The notes: generated by a model from the sequence alone, not told the origin. A stretch of 64,000 nucleotides of DNA from CBDDEC01 sp965226785 (GCA_965226785.1 CBDDEC010000004.1:806001-870000); one strand, 5' to 3'; numbered from the stretch's first letter, positions 1 to 8,340 are shown. Translations and numbers: made by a program.

Positions 1-17
1 TCATCAGTTCCGGATCC

Positions 18-505
18 TCAGCGGCGTCGAGGTCTCGACGGAGGGTGGGCACATCCTCGCGTACGGCGCCCGCGCATAGGGCACCCGGTGGGGGGCGCAA
101 GTTGCGAGGGGGGGGGGGTGGCCAGAAGGCGCGTCCTGGGACCGGCCTCACCCAGGGCGGAACCCCGTTCACGCTGGAGCGTCGGCGTCGAGAGTTGCAG
201 CATGAATCTCCGCAGGGCTTCGAAATACCCATCGCCACCGGCGATGTGGGTGTCGTTGTGTCCAGCGCCGTGGATTATGTAGAACTCCTTGGGCGCCGGG
301 GCGGCCTCAAAGACCTTCTCCGCAGCCTCGATGGGGACGATGTCATCACGGTCGCCGTGCAAGACGAGCAGGGGCACACCCAGACTCGACATCTTGCCGA
401 GGGCGTCGTAGCGCGCTCGGACGAGGAGCCACAAGGGCAGGAAGCGATACGTCCGGCGGGCCATATACGGGATCGACGGAAGGGGTGACTCGAGCACGAG
501 GCCCC
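18..505 (-). pseudogene. alpha/beta hydrolase, C-terminal fragment
   Basis: This is the C-terminal part of a serine alpha/beta-hydrolase (S33/BAAT-like). Visible are the core strand with the acidic catalytic residue (VPLLVLHGDRDDIVP) and the catalytic histidine turn (IIHGAGHNDTH), followed by a helix resembling YFEALRRFML. Homology begins near GLVLESPLPS at about 503. Everything upstream in the frame is arginine-rich noise, so the N-terminal half with the nucleophile Ser is missing. The tail after LQL also looks non-native. It is a remnant with no inferable substrate. Confidence 0.75.
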
Positions 506-544
506 GGGGTATCGCCGGCAGCCGTTGATCGCGACGCTGGCGCT

Positions 545-800
545 GGGCGCGGCCAGGCCAACGACCCGCACAACCAGGAGATCGGGCTCTGCATGCTCGA
601 GGACTACGGGCGCACGTCGTCGCCGCACCGCGACCGCCTGCTGCTGGCCTGTGCGAAGCACATCGCCGGCCACCGCAGTACGGCGACTCGCTCGAGTCGT
701 ACGGCCGCTTCGCCGAGGCCTTCGGCCTCCCGCCGGCCACGGGCGCGCACGGCGAGGGCGATCCGATCGAGATGGTCCTGGTTCGAAGGCCATGTCGCGC
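545..800 (+). pseudogene. decayed coding remnant, unknown family
   Basis: Two plus-strand frames read like one protein broken by a frameshift near 672. The first gives ANDPHNQEIGLCMLEDYGRT and LLLACAKHIAGH; the second continues QYGDSLESYGRFAEAFGLPP and ATGAHGEGDPIEM. The composition is protein-like, unlike the Arg/Pro/Ala-rich shadows around it, but I do not recognise the family. It abuts the truncated hydrolase, so a recombination junction lies near 505-545. Confidence 0.35.
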
Positions 801-927
801 CTCACTCCGCACCGCCCGCTGCCCTGTTCGCCTTCGTCGGGGGCGGTCGCTGGATGCAACCGCAGATCGCGGCAGGTCGAAGGCGCTAGTATGCTCCGAC
901 GAGTCACGCGCGGTGGAGCGAGGGTCG

Positions 928-1736
928 ATGGGACAGCATCAGGAACGGATGGTCGGGAACGCGACGCTGGTCGCACTGCAGGACAGCTGGACGCCGGTGC
1001 CGGTCGCCCGCTTCTTCGGCAGCGTCGAGGAGAGCGCGTGGGAGCCCTACCTCGAGCTACTCGACGCGGAGCGCAGCTTCACCCTCAACTTCGGCGCCTG
1101 GCTGATCCGCAGCGAGGGCCGCACGATCCTGCTCGACACCGGTATAGGCGTGCGCGGTCCGATGCGGTTGGCCGAAGAGCCGGCCCTGCCCGAGGTGCTA
1201 CGCGCCACCGGTGTGTCGCCCGAGGACGTGGACACGGTCGTCCTCAGTCACCTGCACTTCGACCACACCGGGTGGAACACGATCGACGATGACGCCGGCG
1301 CGCCGGTGCCGCTGTTCATCAACGCCCGGCACGTCGTCCAGCGGGCGGAGTGGGACTACTGGACCGGCAGCGAGGAGCGGCGCAACGCCGCGAGCTACGA
1401 CGCGGTGCTCGCGCCGATCGAGACGTGACGTCGGAGCTCGTGACGATCCCGACGCCGGGACACACGCCCGGTCACGTGTCGATGGTCGTCGCCAGTGGCG
1501 GCGAGCGCGCCTACCTGATCGCCGACGCCGCGCACCACCGGGTGCAGATCACGGAACCGACCTGGGGTCCGGGAGCCGACGTCGACTCCGAGCAGGCGGC
1601 GCGCACCCGCGCCGCGCTGTTCGAGCGGATCGAGCGCGAAGGCGCGCTCGTAGCGAGCGGGCACTTCGACTTCCCCGGGTTCGGCACGGTCGTTCGCGAC
1701 GGAGACGGCAAGCCGGCGTTCCAGCCCTCGGCGTAA
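928..1736 (+). pseudogene. MBL-fold metallohydrolase, frameshifted
   Basis: This is a metallo-beta-lactamase-fold hydrolase of the lactonase/arylsulfatase-like type. The first part, from ATG 928, carries the zinc motif SHLHFDHTGWN and ends at a stop at 1428 (APIET). The homologous continuation ELVTIPTPGHTPGHVS with the next metal His, and then IADAAHH, is in another frame from about 1420 to 1736. Together the halves make a full-length protein of about 265 residues, so a single indel near 1420 separates them. A full-length intact relative lies at 46850-47734. The break may be real decay or a base-calling error. Confidence 0.8.
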
Positions 1737-2009
1737 CGGGCCGGCGCCGCTACGCGGGCGGCTGCACGATCAGCACTACTCCCACGACGAGGAGCGTGCC
1801 GACCGGCCTCCGACGGACCTGGACCACTTTGCAGCGCGCCTGACGCGCGTCGGGCGTCACTTCGAGCCCACGTTCGAGCAGCAGTTCGGCGACATCCGCT
1901 CGTTAAAGCTGCTCAGGCATGCGCCGCAAGCGAAGGTGCGGTACCCGAGCGAAGTCCGCCGTCTGCGACGACTAGTCTGGTTCGAGCCGCAGCGCGCAGC
2001 AAGCCACCA

Positions 2010-2291
2010 TCATTCCTCTCCTGCGAGTTCGCGGGCGTCCTGCTGGGTGGCCCAGGTCGCGAAGGTATGGCGAAAGCGGTGGGCGTGGCAGCGGGGCACG
2101 TGGGCGGCGCGTCCGCGGCGGCGGAGCAGCTGCTTGAGGCCGTTGGGCGGGAGCCGCACGCCGGGCCGCAGCTGGCCGGGCTCGGTGACGGCCCACACGA
2201 GCGGGCCCGGCGTCGGCCCGCGGACGGCGAGGTAGGCCTCGAGCGCGGCCCGGCAGCGGCGGGCGAAGGGGACGACGCGTTGCTTGTTGCC
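2010..2291 (-). pseudogene. tyrosine recombinase, C-terminal catalytic fragment
   Basis: Phage-integrase family fragment. GNKQRVVPF corresponds to the strand pair after the first catalytic Arg/Lys, and HAHRFRHTFATWATQQ is the HxxR box. The segment stops at DARELAGEE, before the region that should hold the nucleophile Tyr, and begins abruptly at the Gly of GNKQ. The upstream limit coincides with the repeat at 2291-2320. The enzyme cannot be active. It shows that an integrative element was once present here. Confidence 0.75.
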
Positions 2292-2320
2292 GTGGGACGG
2301 CAAAACTTGATCCGTGCGGT
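2291..2320. repeat. imperfect 30-bp direct repeat, copy 1
   Basis: The core is GACGGCAAAA followed by ATCCG and CGGT. It matches the copy at 5314-5343 at 24 of 30 positions in the same orientation. Both copies read inward from TGRGACGG, resembling an insertion-sequence terminus, and this copy interrupts the integrase fragment exactly where homology ends. No adjacent transposase is recognisable. Confidence 0.5.
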
Positions 2321-2619
2321 TCGATGCTGAGATAGCAGAGTATCGGCGAGCCACGAGAGGCTCGTCTGTGCTCGTGCTCGCTCCGCACCTCGACGCCGTC
2401 GACGAAGAGCTGGGTGCTGCGCCAGCCGGCGACCAGGCCGAGCAGGCGGTCCAGCGTCGGCAGCCGATCGGAGTGGACCGGCACCAGGTGCCGGCGCACG
2501 CCGTGCGCCTCGGTGAGGCGGGAGCCGGGGACCGACGCGGCCAGCGCCTCGGCCTCGGCGTAGCGTCGAGACGACGACTTGGCGAAGGCGATCACGTAGC
2601 GAGATCTGCGCTCGTCCAT
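2320..2619 (-). pseudogene. short unknown ORF joined to integrase remnant
   Basis: From ATG 2619 about 80 codons look genuinely coding (RYVIAFAKSSSRRYAEAEAL, then a LVPVHSDRLPTLDRLLGLVA stretch ending near QLFVDGVEV). The frame then runs into the repeat and the integrase-side sequence. I do not recognise the family. Its position upstream of an integrase suggests an element-encoded accessory protein cut by an insertion, but that is inference. Confidence 0.35.
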
Positions 2620-2707
2620 CGCTGAGCATGGACGCTCGACGCTCCCACCAAGTCAAGTCGTACCGACCGGCGACCAGCGGGACTCGTGATGGGGTGCGGG
2701 CAATTGA

Positions 2708-2719
2708 GAACATGTGTGC
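2708..2719 (+). promoter_or_regulatory. GAAC-N4-GTGC damage-box-like site with downstream -10
   Basis: GAACATGTGTGC is one base from GAAC-N4-GTTC and is followed by TACACT (2720-2725), a plausible extended -10 with the TG two bases upstream. The same GRACATGTGTKCTA pattern recurs at 3105-3116. The spacing suggests an operator overlapping a promoter for the ORF starting at 2733. Confidence 0.35.
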
Positions 2720-2732
2720 TACACTCGCGCCG

Positions 2733-3119
2733 ATGCAAGTAACTACTCCTGGTGATCAGCCTGGGCAAGCCCATTCCGAGAGCGGAAACTCGTCCCGTGG
2801 TGGGCTTCTCGAACAGCAGGCCGCCGCGCTGCGAGGCCACTTCCGGGCCGGGCGATACGCCGATCCGTCCGTGCTCAGCGTTCCGCCCAGCGGCGCCGCG
2901 CGGACCGAGGCGCCGACCGAAGGTAGGGCAGCTGGTTCCCAAGAAGGGGACCGAGGGTTCGAATTCCTGAATCGACCGCGTTGGGTCCTCGAGAAGGCGC
3001 GCACCTCGGCGCCCCCGGCGAGGATACGCAGCCCGGCCGCGTCGCTTCGGACGGTGGCTCCGCCCACCCGCCAAGCTCGGCGTCACGGTATGATCCCCAG
3101 ATCCGGACATGTGTTCTAA
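2733..3119 (+). CDS. small uncharacterised ORF
   Basis: A 128-codon frame opening with MQVTTPGDQPGQ directly downstream of a promoter-like element. The first 45 or so residues look protein-like; the rest turns Pro/Ala/Arg-rich. There is no recognisable domain. It could be a truncated gene reading into non-coding sequence, or entirely spurious. It is listed because it is the only candidate in the stretch 2640-3181. Confidence 0.25.
   Translation: MQVTTPGDQPGQAHSESGNSSRGGLLEQQAAALRGHFRAGRYADPSVLSVPPSGAARTEAPTEGRAAGSQEGDRGFEFLNRPRWVLEKARTSAPPARIRSPAASLRTVAPPTRQARRHGMIPRSGHVF
3105..3116 (+). promoter_or_regulatory. GGAC-N4-GTTC damage-box-like site upstream of DUF5131 gene
   Basis: GGACATGTGTTC differs by one base from GAAC-N4-GTTC, and its last bases run into TCTAAT (3115-3120), a 5/6 match to a -10 hexamer. 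The DUF5131 start codon is 61 bases downstream. Overlap of box and -10 fits repression by a LexA-like protein, but the half-sites are imperfect. Confidence 0.35.
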
Positions 3120-3181
3120 TAGCCAGAGGATGACGGTCTCCTGACCGCTGTTACCATCGGCCGCGCTCGAGGGGGCCGTTT

Positions 3182-3913
3182 ATGAGCGACAACTCGGCGA
3201 TCGAGTGGACCGAGGCGACGTGGAATCCGGTGACCGGCTGCACGAAGGTCTCCCCAGGGTGCGCACACTGCTACGCGGAAACCTTCGCTGAGCGGTTCCG
3301 CGGCGTGGCCGGGCATCCGTACGAGATGGGGTTCGACCTCACGCTTCGCCCCGAACGCCTCGATCAGCCGCTCCGGTGGAAGCGCCCGAGGACGATTTTC
3401 GTGAACTCGATGTCGGATCTATTCCATGAGGACGTCGACGTCTCGTTCATCCGATCGGTCTTTGACGTGATGACCGCAGCGAGCTGGCACAAGTTCCAGG
3501 TGCTCACGAAGCGCAGCGAACGCGCCGCTGAGCTTGCGCCGAATCTGCTCTGGCCCGAGAACGTGTGGATGGGAGTCTCGGTCGAGAACCAGCGATGGAC
3601 ATCACGCATTGACGACCTGCGTCGTGTCCCAGCGGCGGTTCGATTCCTTTCCTGCGAACCGCTCCTCGGCCCACTCGACCTGGACCTCGATGACGTTCAC
3701 TGGGTGATCGCTGGCGGCGAGAGCGGGCCGCGCGCGCGGCCGATGCGGCCCGAGTGGGCGCTCGCGGTTCGAGACCAGTGCGTCGCCGCGAGCGTCCCGT
3801 TCTTCTTCAAGCAATGGGGGGCCCACGATGACGAAGGAATCCGGCGCGGCAAGCGCAAGGCTGGGCGGCTGCTCGACGGACGGACCTGGAACGAGATCCC
3901 CCTAACCGTTTAG
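3182..3913 (+). CDS. DUF5131 / phage Gp37-Gp68 family protein (three-Cys motif)
   Basis: 243 residues, full length for the DUF5131 (Gp37/Gp68) family. The N-terminus carries the family hallmark: EWTEATWNPVTGC, then C20-x6-C27-x2-C30 in CTKVSPGCAHCYA, which resembles an iron-sulfur or metal site related to radical-SAM chemistry. Other conserved blocks are IFVNSMSDLFHEDV, FQVLTKRSERA, WMGVSVEN, RFLSCEPLLGPL, VIAGGESGPRARPM and VPFFFKQWG. The reaction is not known to me. The gene is convergent with tcmP and overlaps its 3' end by 12 bases. The two families are known to be found together, so they probably act in one system. Confidence 0.85.
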   Translation: MSDNSAIEWTEATWNPVTGCTKVSPGCAHCYAETFAERFRGVAGHPYEMGFDLTLRPERLDQPLRWKRPRTIFVNSMSDLFHEDVDVSFIRSVFDVMTAASWHKFQVLTKRSERAAELAPNLLWPENVWMGVSVENQRWTSRIDDLRRVPAAVRFLSCEPLLGPLDLDLDDVHWVIAGGESGPRARPMRPEWALAVRDQCVAASVPFFFKQWGAHDDEGIRRGKRKAGRLLDGRTWNEIPLTV

Positions 3914-5020
3914 CCGGGGAAACGTGATTTTCACGGTCTCCTCGGCCATCGTGCGCTTACGCTGACTGCTCGCCGGTGGATCGCATGAGATCTCGCCCCG
4001 CTTCTCGAGTTCGAGCAGGGCGCGAAGGTAGTTCGCAGGCACAAACGGCGTTCCGACGTTGTGCTCCTCGAAGATCTCGGCGCGCGTTAGAGTTCGTGTC
4101 GCGAATTGTTCCGGGAGATCCTCAAGCAATGTGAGGTACGGACGCGCACGGGGCGTCAACGGCATCTGCAGCCCCGCGTCCTCGACGGCGAACGTGAAGA
4201 GCGCGACGTCGTCAGCGTCCTTCAGGCCCTCGCCCGCCATTACGCCTTTCATGATCTTGTAGGCGAGAGGATTCTTCGAGACGTGGATCAGCGACCGCTG
4301 CAGCCGTCCGCTGCTGCGGCGGAACTGGAACGCGACGCGATAAGTACCGCCGAGTTCGTCGATTCGTTCTCCCAGGTGGCGGAAGATGATGTCGGGGCGC
4401 TCGTCCCGGTCAGCAAGTTTCAGCTGAGCCTGAAGCTCGGCAAGGCGCGCGGCTGTGAAGAGCGCCTGCATGTGAGGGCGAACCTTCGGATTCGCGATCG
4501 CAGCGTTGATCCGGTTGTAGTTGAAGAAAAAGATCGTCTCGCAGCCCCAGTCGCGTACCGTCCTCTCGATCAGGCTGAGCGTGAGCCCCTTGTAGCCGTA
4601 GGGGTCGATGAACGTGAGCGAGGGGATCATCCGTTGGACCTCCTCGAGCTCGGAGATCAGCTCATCGGTGATCGCGAGATTCATTAGACGGGGCTCGAAG
4701 CCCAGCGTCTCGATTCCGGGGAGCAAGGACAACTCCTGGCCGAGGCTCTCAATCGCCTCCTCGTCGGCGTCGTTGAAGATCGACACGAGCTTTGGTGCAA
4801 CTTGCTCGTTTGCGATGGCGCTCGCGACCACCCGCAGGGGCGTCGACGTCGTTCCGTCCCGGTAGCGCCCAGGACCACTGAACAGGTCGATGTAACCAAT
4901 CCGGCTGACCCGGCGGCGGGTAGCCATGATGCGGGCCCAGGCGCTGAAGTAGCGGCTGACGATGCGAACCTTCGTCAAGGACGACGGCGTCGGCTCGTCG
5001 AAGAAGGGGTCGTAGGGCAC
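3902..5020 (-). CDS. tcmP: three-Cys-motif partner protein TcmP
   Basis: 372 residues with the layout of TcmP proteins: a Rossmann-like N-terminal half with IGYIDLFSGPGRY (DLFSGPG at 45-51, like an AdoMet-binding loop) and LTFIDPYGYKG (139-143, in the place of the catalytic motif of methyltransferases), then an alpha-helical C-terminal region with a winged-helix-like stretch (TRAEIFEEHNVGTPFVPANYL). TcmP is named for regular association with the three-Cys-motif protein, which here faces it tail to tail. Methyltransferase-like chemistry on nucleic acid or protein is inference. The short 3' overlap means neither gene can be lost without damaging the other. Confidence 0.85.
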   Translation of the reverse strand: MPYDPFFDEPTPSSLTKVRIVSRYFSAWARIMATRRRVSRIGYIDLFSGPGRYRDGTTSTPLRVVASAIANEQVAPKLVSIFNDADEEAIESLGQELSLLPGIETLGFEPRLMNLAITDELISELEEVQRMIPSLTFIDPYGYKGLTLSLIERTVRDWGCETIFFFNYNRINAAIANPKVRPHMQALFTAARLAELQAQLKLADRDERPDIIFRHLGERIDELGGTYRVAFQFRRSSGRLQRSLIHVSKNPLAYKIMKGVMAGEGLKDADDVALFTFAVEDAGLQMPLTPRARPYLTLLEDLPEQFATRTLTRAEIFEEHNVGTPFVPANYLRALLELEKRGEISCDPPASSQRKRTMAEETVKITFPRLNG

Positions 5021-5683
5021 ACCGATACCGATCTAGCGGACACCACTCGCTCGGAAGTCAAGCACCCGGCGAGGCCGCGCCCGTGCGAATGTTGATGCCG
5101 AGTGGACACGGATGCCCCCGCCGTGCCCTGACGAGGAGTCGATCATCGTGGATCGAGTTGTGGTTTTCAATACCGTGACGAAGCGCATAAGCGGGTTCGC
5201 AATAGGGCCGCGACACGCAAACATCGTCACGAGAGCAGATCCGAGTCGGCTCACGCAACCCGAGGGGCCGGTCGCGTGGTCTCAGGCGAGTTCGGCAGAG
5301 AGCTGAGCGTGGTCGTGAGACGGCAAAATCTCATCCGCCCGGTGTTGCCACGTTTCCCGTATCTCGAGCGGATGTATTCGATCTCTCGATGATCAACGGA
5401 CTCATAAGCCGTCGGTCATCGCGTCCAACGACATCGGAACCCCTGAACGGCCGTCAGTACTGGTGGGACGGGATATTCGTGCCCACAGGTGGGTAGGAGG
5501 CGCGCTCCGCGGCCTGGCCGAAGAAGGAACAGACAGGAGCGCGGCAAGCTGCGAGTCGTCGAGGCTGGCGACTCCATTGCGAATGTGCTCATTAGCACGA
5601 ACTTGTGCGCCTGTCAGATGGCGATCTAGGGTGCGGCTGTCACAGATCGTCCGCAAGGATGGACCGCTCGCCCCGGGTGTCCG
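5021..5683. other. 663-bp gap holding the second direct repeat
   Basis: No convincing gene. A 64-codon plus frame from 5112 has no recognisable motif. The repeat copy at 5314-5343 is the only structured feature. There is no promoter-like sequence I would defend upstream of the gene at 5684. Confidence 0.4.
5314..5343. repeat. imperfect 30-bp direct repeat, copy 2
   Basis: 24 of 30 bases match 2291-2320 in the same orientation, including an unbroken GACGGCAAAA and ATCCG. Together the copies bracket the 3-kb segment carrying the DUF5131 and tcmP genes. They could be solo ends of related insertion sequences or boundaries of a cassette. Confidence 0.5.
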
Positions 5684-6835
5684 ATGCACTACTTGGTCGT
5701 CGCCGATCGGACAGCAACGAGCCCGCAGTTAATGCGCCGGCTCGCGAGTCTCGCCGGTGAAGACCCCGGGCGCACTTACGTGACCTTGCTGCTACCAGTG
5801 GTTATGGCGGGGGCGGACTGGACGGGTAGCGTTGCCGCAAACCAGGCTCGGCGTCGAGCCGAGCAGGCGGAGGACGAGATGCGGGCGGTCGGAATCGCTA
5901 GCACCTCCATCGTCGTCGGCGACGTCTCTCCGCAGCTCGCGATCGAAGACCACGTCGCCGACCACGGCCAGCGATACGACGCCATCGTGATCTCCACCCT
6001 GCCCCCGGGTATGTCGCGCTGGCTGCGGATGGACTTGCATCACTGGGCCGAGCGGCACCTTGAAGCGCCGGTGATTCACGTCGTGGCGGAGAGCGGCGCA
6101 GCGAGCGCTCCGGCCAGCGATCCCACGTGCCGTGTCCTCCTCGACGCGCTCGAAAGCGGTCGGGTCATGGCGGAGTCGCGCGACGGACCTGCGGCGCCGA
6201 TTCGCGAGCCGGTTTCGCTCCCGGAAGTGTCGCCCGAGAGAACCCTGGAGTGCCTCCTCAGGGTGCAAGACCCCGGCCAGCGAATGATCCTGACCCGTGA
6301 CTACGTGGCCTGCGCGGGCGACCACTTCGCGGCCGTAGGCATCGTCGAGTTTCTCCGGCGCGGCGACGCACCGGTGCGTGAGGCGACCATGGAGGCGGCC
6401 ATCACGCTCGGTCGCCCCGCGATCCCGGCGCTCGAGATGCTGCTCCACAGCGAGTCACGCGAGGTCCGCTGGTACGCCGTGGAGGCGCTCCGCCACCTCG
6501 GCGGCCTACGCAGTGTCGAAGCTCTGGTCGCCGCGCTAGAAGACCAGGACTTCGCGATCCGGTGGACGGCGGGCAATGCCCTGATACCTACAGGCGGAGG
6601 GGCGTTCTGGGCGACACTCGAGGCCATAGCTGGACGATCGCCCTCGCTCGCATTCCACCAAGCCGCGCGTCGGGTACTCGAGCGAACTTGCCCGGAGGAG
6701 TCGCGCGAGCGAGCGGCAAGTCTGCTGGCGAGCCTGAGGCACGGTACGTCGACTGTCCAGTCGCCGCCACTCGCGCGCGAGCTGCTGGCGTCAGCGGGCG
6801 CCTCACGGTTTCAAGCGCCTCGCGTGAGCCTCTGA
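5684..6835 (+). CDS. UspA-like domain fused to HEAT repeats
   Basis: 383 residues. Residues 1-110 resemble the nucleotide-binding universal-stress fold: a first strand MHYLVVADRT, then a second half with SIVVGDVSPQLAIEDHVADH and YDAIVISTLPPGMSRWLRMDLHHW. From about residue 185 the protein is built of PBS-lyase/HEAT-type repeats (VREATMEAAITLGRPAIPAL, VRWYAVEALRHLGGLRSVEA, IRWTAGNALIPTGGGAFWA). A universal-stress module joined to a HEAT scaffold suggests a sensor or adaptor rather than an enzyme. No strong Shine-Dalgarno is seen before the chosen ATG. The repeat cluster begins within a few bases of its stop codon. Confidence 0.7.
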   Translation: MHYLVVADRTATSPQLMRRLASLAGEDPGRTYVTLLLPVVMAGADWTGSVAANQARRRAEQAEDEMRAVGIASTSIVVGDVSPQLAIEDHVADHGQRYDAIVISTLPPGMSRWLRMDLHHWAERHLEAPVIHVVAESGAASAPASDPTCRVLLDALESGRVMAESRDGPAAPIREPVSLPEVSPERTLECLLRVQDPGQRMILTRDYVACAGDHFAAVGIVEFLRRGDAPVREATMEAAITLGRPAIPALEMLLHSESREVRWYAVEALRHLGGLRSVEALVAALEDQDFAIRWTAGNALIPTGGGAFWATLEAIAGRSPSLAFHQAARRVLERTCPEESRERAASLLASLRHGTSTVQSPPLARELLASAGASRFQAPRVSL

Positions 6836-6838
6836 TCG

Positions 6839-7245
6839 CGCTTCGCACTACGTCCATTACGTCCGCTCGACGTGCGCGGCGTTCACGCCGTGCCGATCTC
6901 GCGGCTCCGAGCCAGCCCGCTCCGCAGCGCAGTGGTCAAACCCGGGGGCTGCCCCAAACGGCTGATCCCCTTCGCGTGAGGCTGCCGTGCTTCGCACTAC
7001 GCTGGTTACGTCGACCGTTGGGTTGCTACGCAGCGCGAACTCACCCGGTCCGTCGCTCCGAGCCAGTCCGACGCGCATCGCCGTGGTTAAACACAGGGGC
7101 GCTCCCTTACTGTCCGCAGGCTCTCGCGCGAGGCTGACGCGCTTCGCACTATGTTGGTTACGGGCTTCTCGAGTCTCACTGCTCCGACCCAGCCCGCCTC
7201 GCCGCGCCGTGGTTACACGCAGGGGCTCCCCAACAGACTTGAAAT
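6839..7245 (+). repeat. degenerate ~150-bp tandem repeat, cluster 1 (three units)
   Basis: Three units begin with CTTCGCACTACG-like sequence (6841, 6990, 7141), each followed about 65 bases later by GCTCCGANCCAGCCCG (6904, 7056, 7181) and then GTGGTNANAC plus a GC-rich block and CGCGTGAGGCTG. The same unit occurs three times at 10140-10515. No frame is conserved between units, so it looks non-coding. Its function is unknown. Confidence 0.7.
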
Positions 7246-7656
7246 CAAGATCCGGCTCGATGCCACCAACTGACGCGGAACGGCGAGGCTCTTTCGCGTG
7301 AGGATCTCGTCAGGCCAGTGAAACACTGACCTAGCGAGTTCCAACCCGCTCGGGGTCGCCATACACCTCATCTGAGCGGCCCCTCCGGGCGGCTTCTTCG
7401 TGCCTAGGGCTCGGAGACTGTCCGACGTGTGCGAGCTGTCCCCTGGGTGCGAGCTACGATCGCCGGTGCCGTCGGAGCACGTAGCTCTTAGAGACCTCCG
7501 GAGTTCACCCCGTCATGTTTCTTCACCCGCGGTGAGCTTCCCCAGACAACGGAGACGATCCAGACTGTCATTCTCCGCCACGAAGGCCGCGTCCCAGCTT
7601 ACAAACCCGACCTGGCCGTCAGGCGCATGTCGCGCTGCTCAATACGGCAGCTGGGG
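7246..7656. other. intergenic stretch with tRNA-like remnant
   Basis: No gene that I can support. It contains CAGTG-AAA-CACTG, a short hairpin near 7314-7326, and the tRNA-like 3' fragment at 7338-7361. The plus frame 7400-7660 has no recognisable motif. Confidence 0.4.
7338..7361 (+). other. tRNA-Asp 3'-end-like remnant
   Basis: 21 of 24 bases match the T-arm and acceptor 3' end, including CCA, of the tRNA-Asp at 33529-33605; the last 11 bases (CGGGGTCGCCA) are identical. No matching 5' half or anticodon arm lies upstream. It could be an attachment-site relic of an element that targeted the tRNA gene, although it is inverted relative to the intact tRNA. Confidence 0.45.
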
Positions 7657-8340
7657 CTAGGGAACGAGGCTCGCAATAGCGGCTAGAGAGGCCAAGATCG
7701 TGGCGCCGGGAGCGACGGATCTGAGGAGGCCTCCACCTACAGCGCTTGCCTTCCGATTCCACTCGGAATCGCTGGGCCATTGTTTCTCGATAAGGTTCCC
7801 AAGTACAGCCATTCTTCGTTTGTCGGCTCTGCCAGCTTGGTCGCAAAGCCTGCTGATCACCCTGAAGAAGTCGGTGAACTGCTCAGGGGTTGCGTCCGCC
7901 CCTACTGGCCAGAGCTTCCGGAGCTCCACTGCGACCGTCTTTCTCAGCGAGCCCGGATTCGTGAAGAAGACTATGGCCGGAAGAGCGTCGGGCGGATATC
8001 CGAACGCTCGCGCCAACGCGTAAGCGTGGTCATTCTGAAGACCCCGTGAGGTCGGCTTGCCTCTCTTCGTCGTCTGCATCCAAAGGAGCAGCCATTCTGG
8101 TCCGGTCATCGAATCAAGCTCGCGCCAGTTTTGCGTCAGGTACTGGGCGAACTGCCGATCTAGCCCCTCTGCCCGCGTGTGTAGCGCAATGCCATAAACG
8201 CGGAACGGTTCGACAGGAGAAGGGCCGAGGCCGGCGATCAGATGTTCGAAGCGCTCAACGACGGGATTAGCGTAAAACTCATCCCTGAGCCTACGCTCGA
8301 GCTCTGCCGCCTCCTCCGGGGTGAGTGTTTGACCCCCCAT
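7657..8340 (-). CDS. hypothetical protein with C-terminal hydrophobic segment
   Basis: 227 residues from ATG 8340 with GGAG five bases upstream. The N-terminus is soluble and charged (LTPEEAAELERRLRDEFYA), the middle contains WLLLWMQTTKRGKPTSRG and ALPAIVFFTNPGSLRK, and the end (GATILASLAAIASLVP) could be a membrane anchor. I recognise no family. Codon composition is less GC-rich than the 33-64 kb backbone, suggesting transfer. It lies between the two tandem-repeat clusters. Confidence 0.55.
   Translation of the reverse strand: MGGQTLTPEEAAELERRLRDEFYANPVVERFEHLIAGLGPSPVEPFRVYGIALHTRAEGLDRQFAQYLTQNWRELDSMTGPEWLLLWMQTTKRGKPTSRGLQNDHAYALARAFGYPPDALPAIVFFTNPGSLRKTVAVELRKLWPVGADATPEQFTDFFRVISRLCDQAGRADKRRMAVLGNLIEKQWPSDSEWNRKASAVGGGLLRSVAPGATILASLAAIASLVP

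Noticed and set aside
6839..7245. Repeats as integron attC sites, because one unit contains GTTAAAC
   Set aside because: The complementary RYYYAAC core is missing, units are tandem without cassettes, and no integron integrase is nearby.
7236..7275. A tRNA suggested by CTTGAAATCAAG and GGCTCGATGCCACCA after repeat cluster 1
   Set aside because: No acceptor or D-arm pairing can be formed around these bases.
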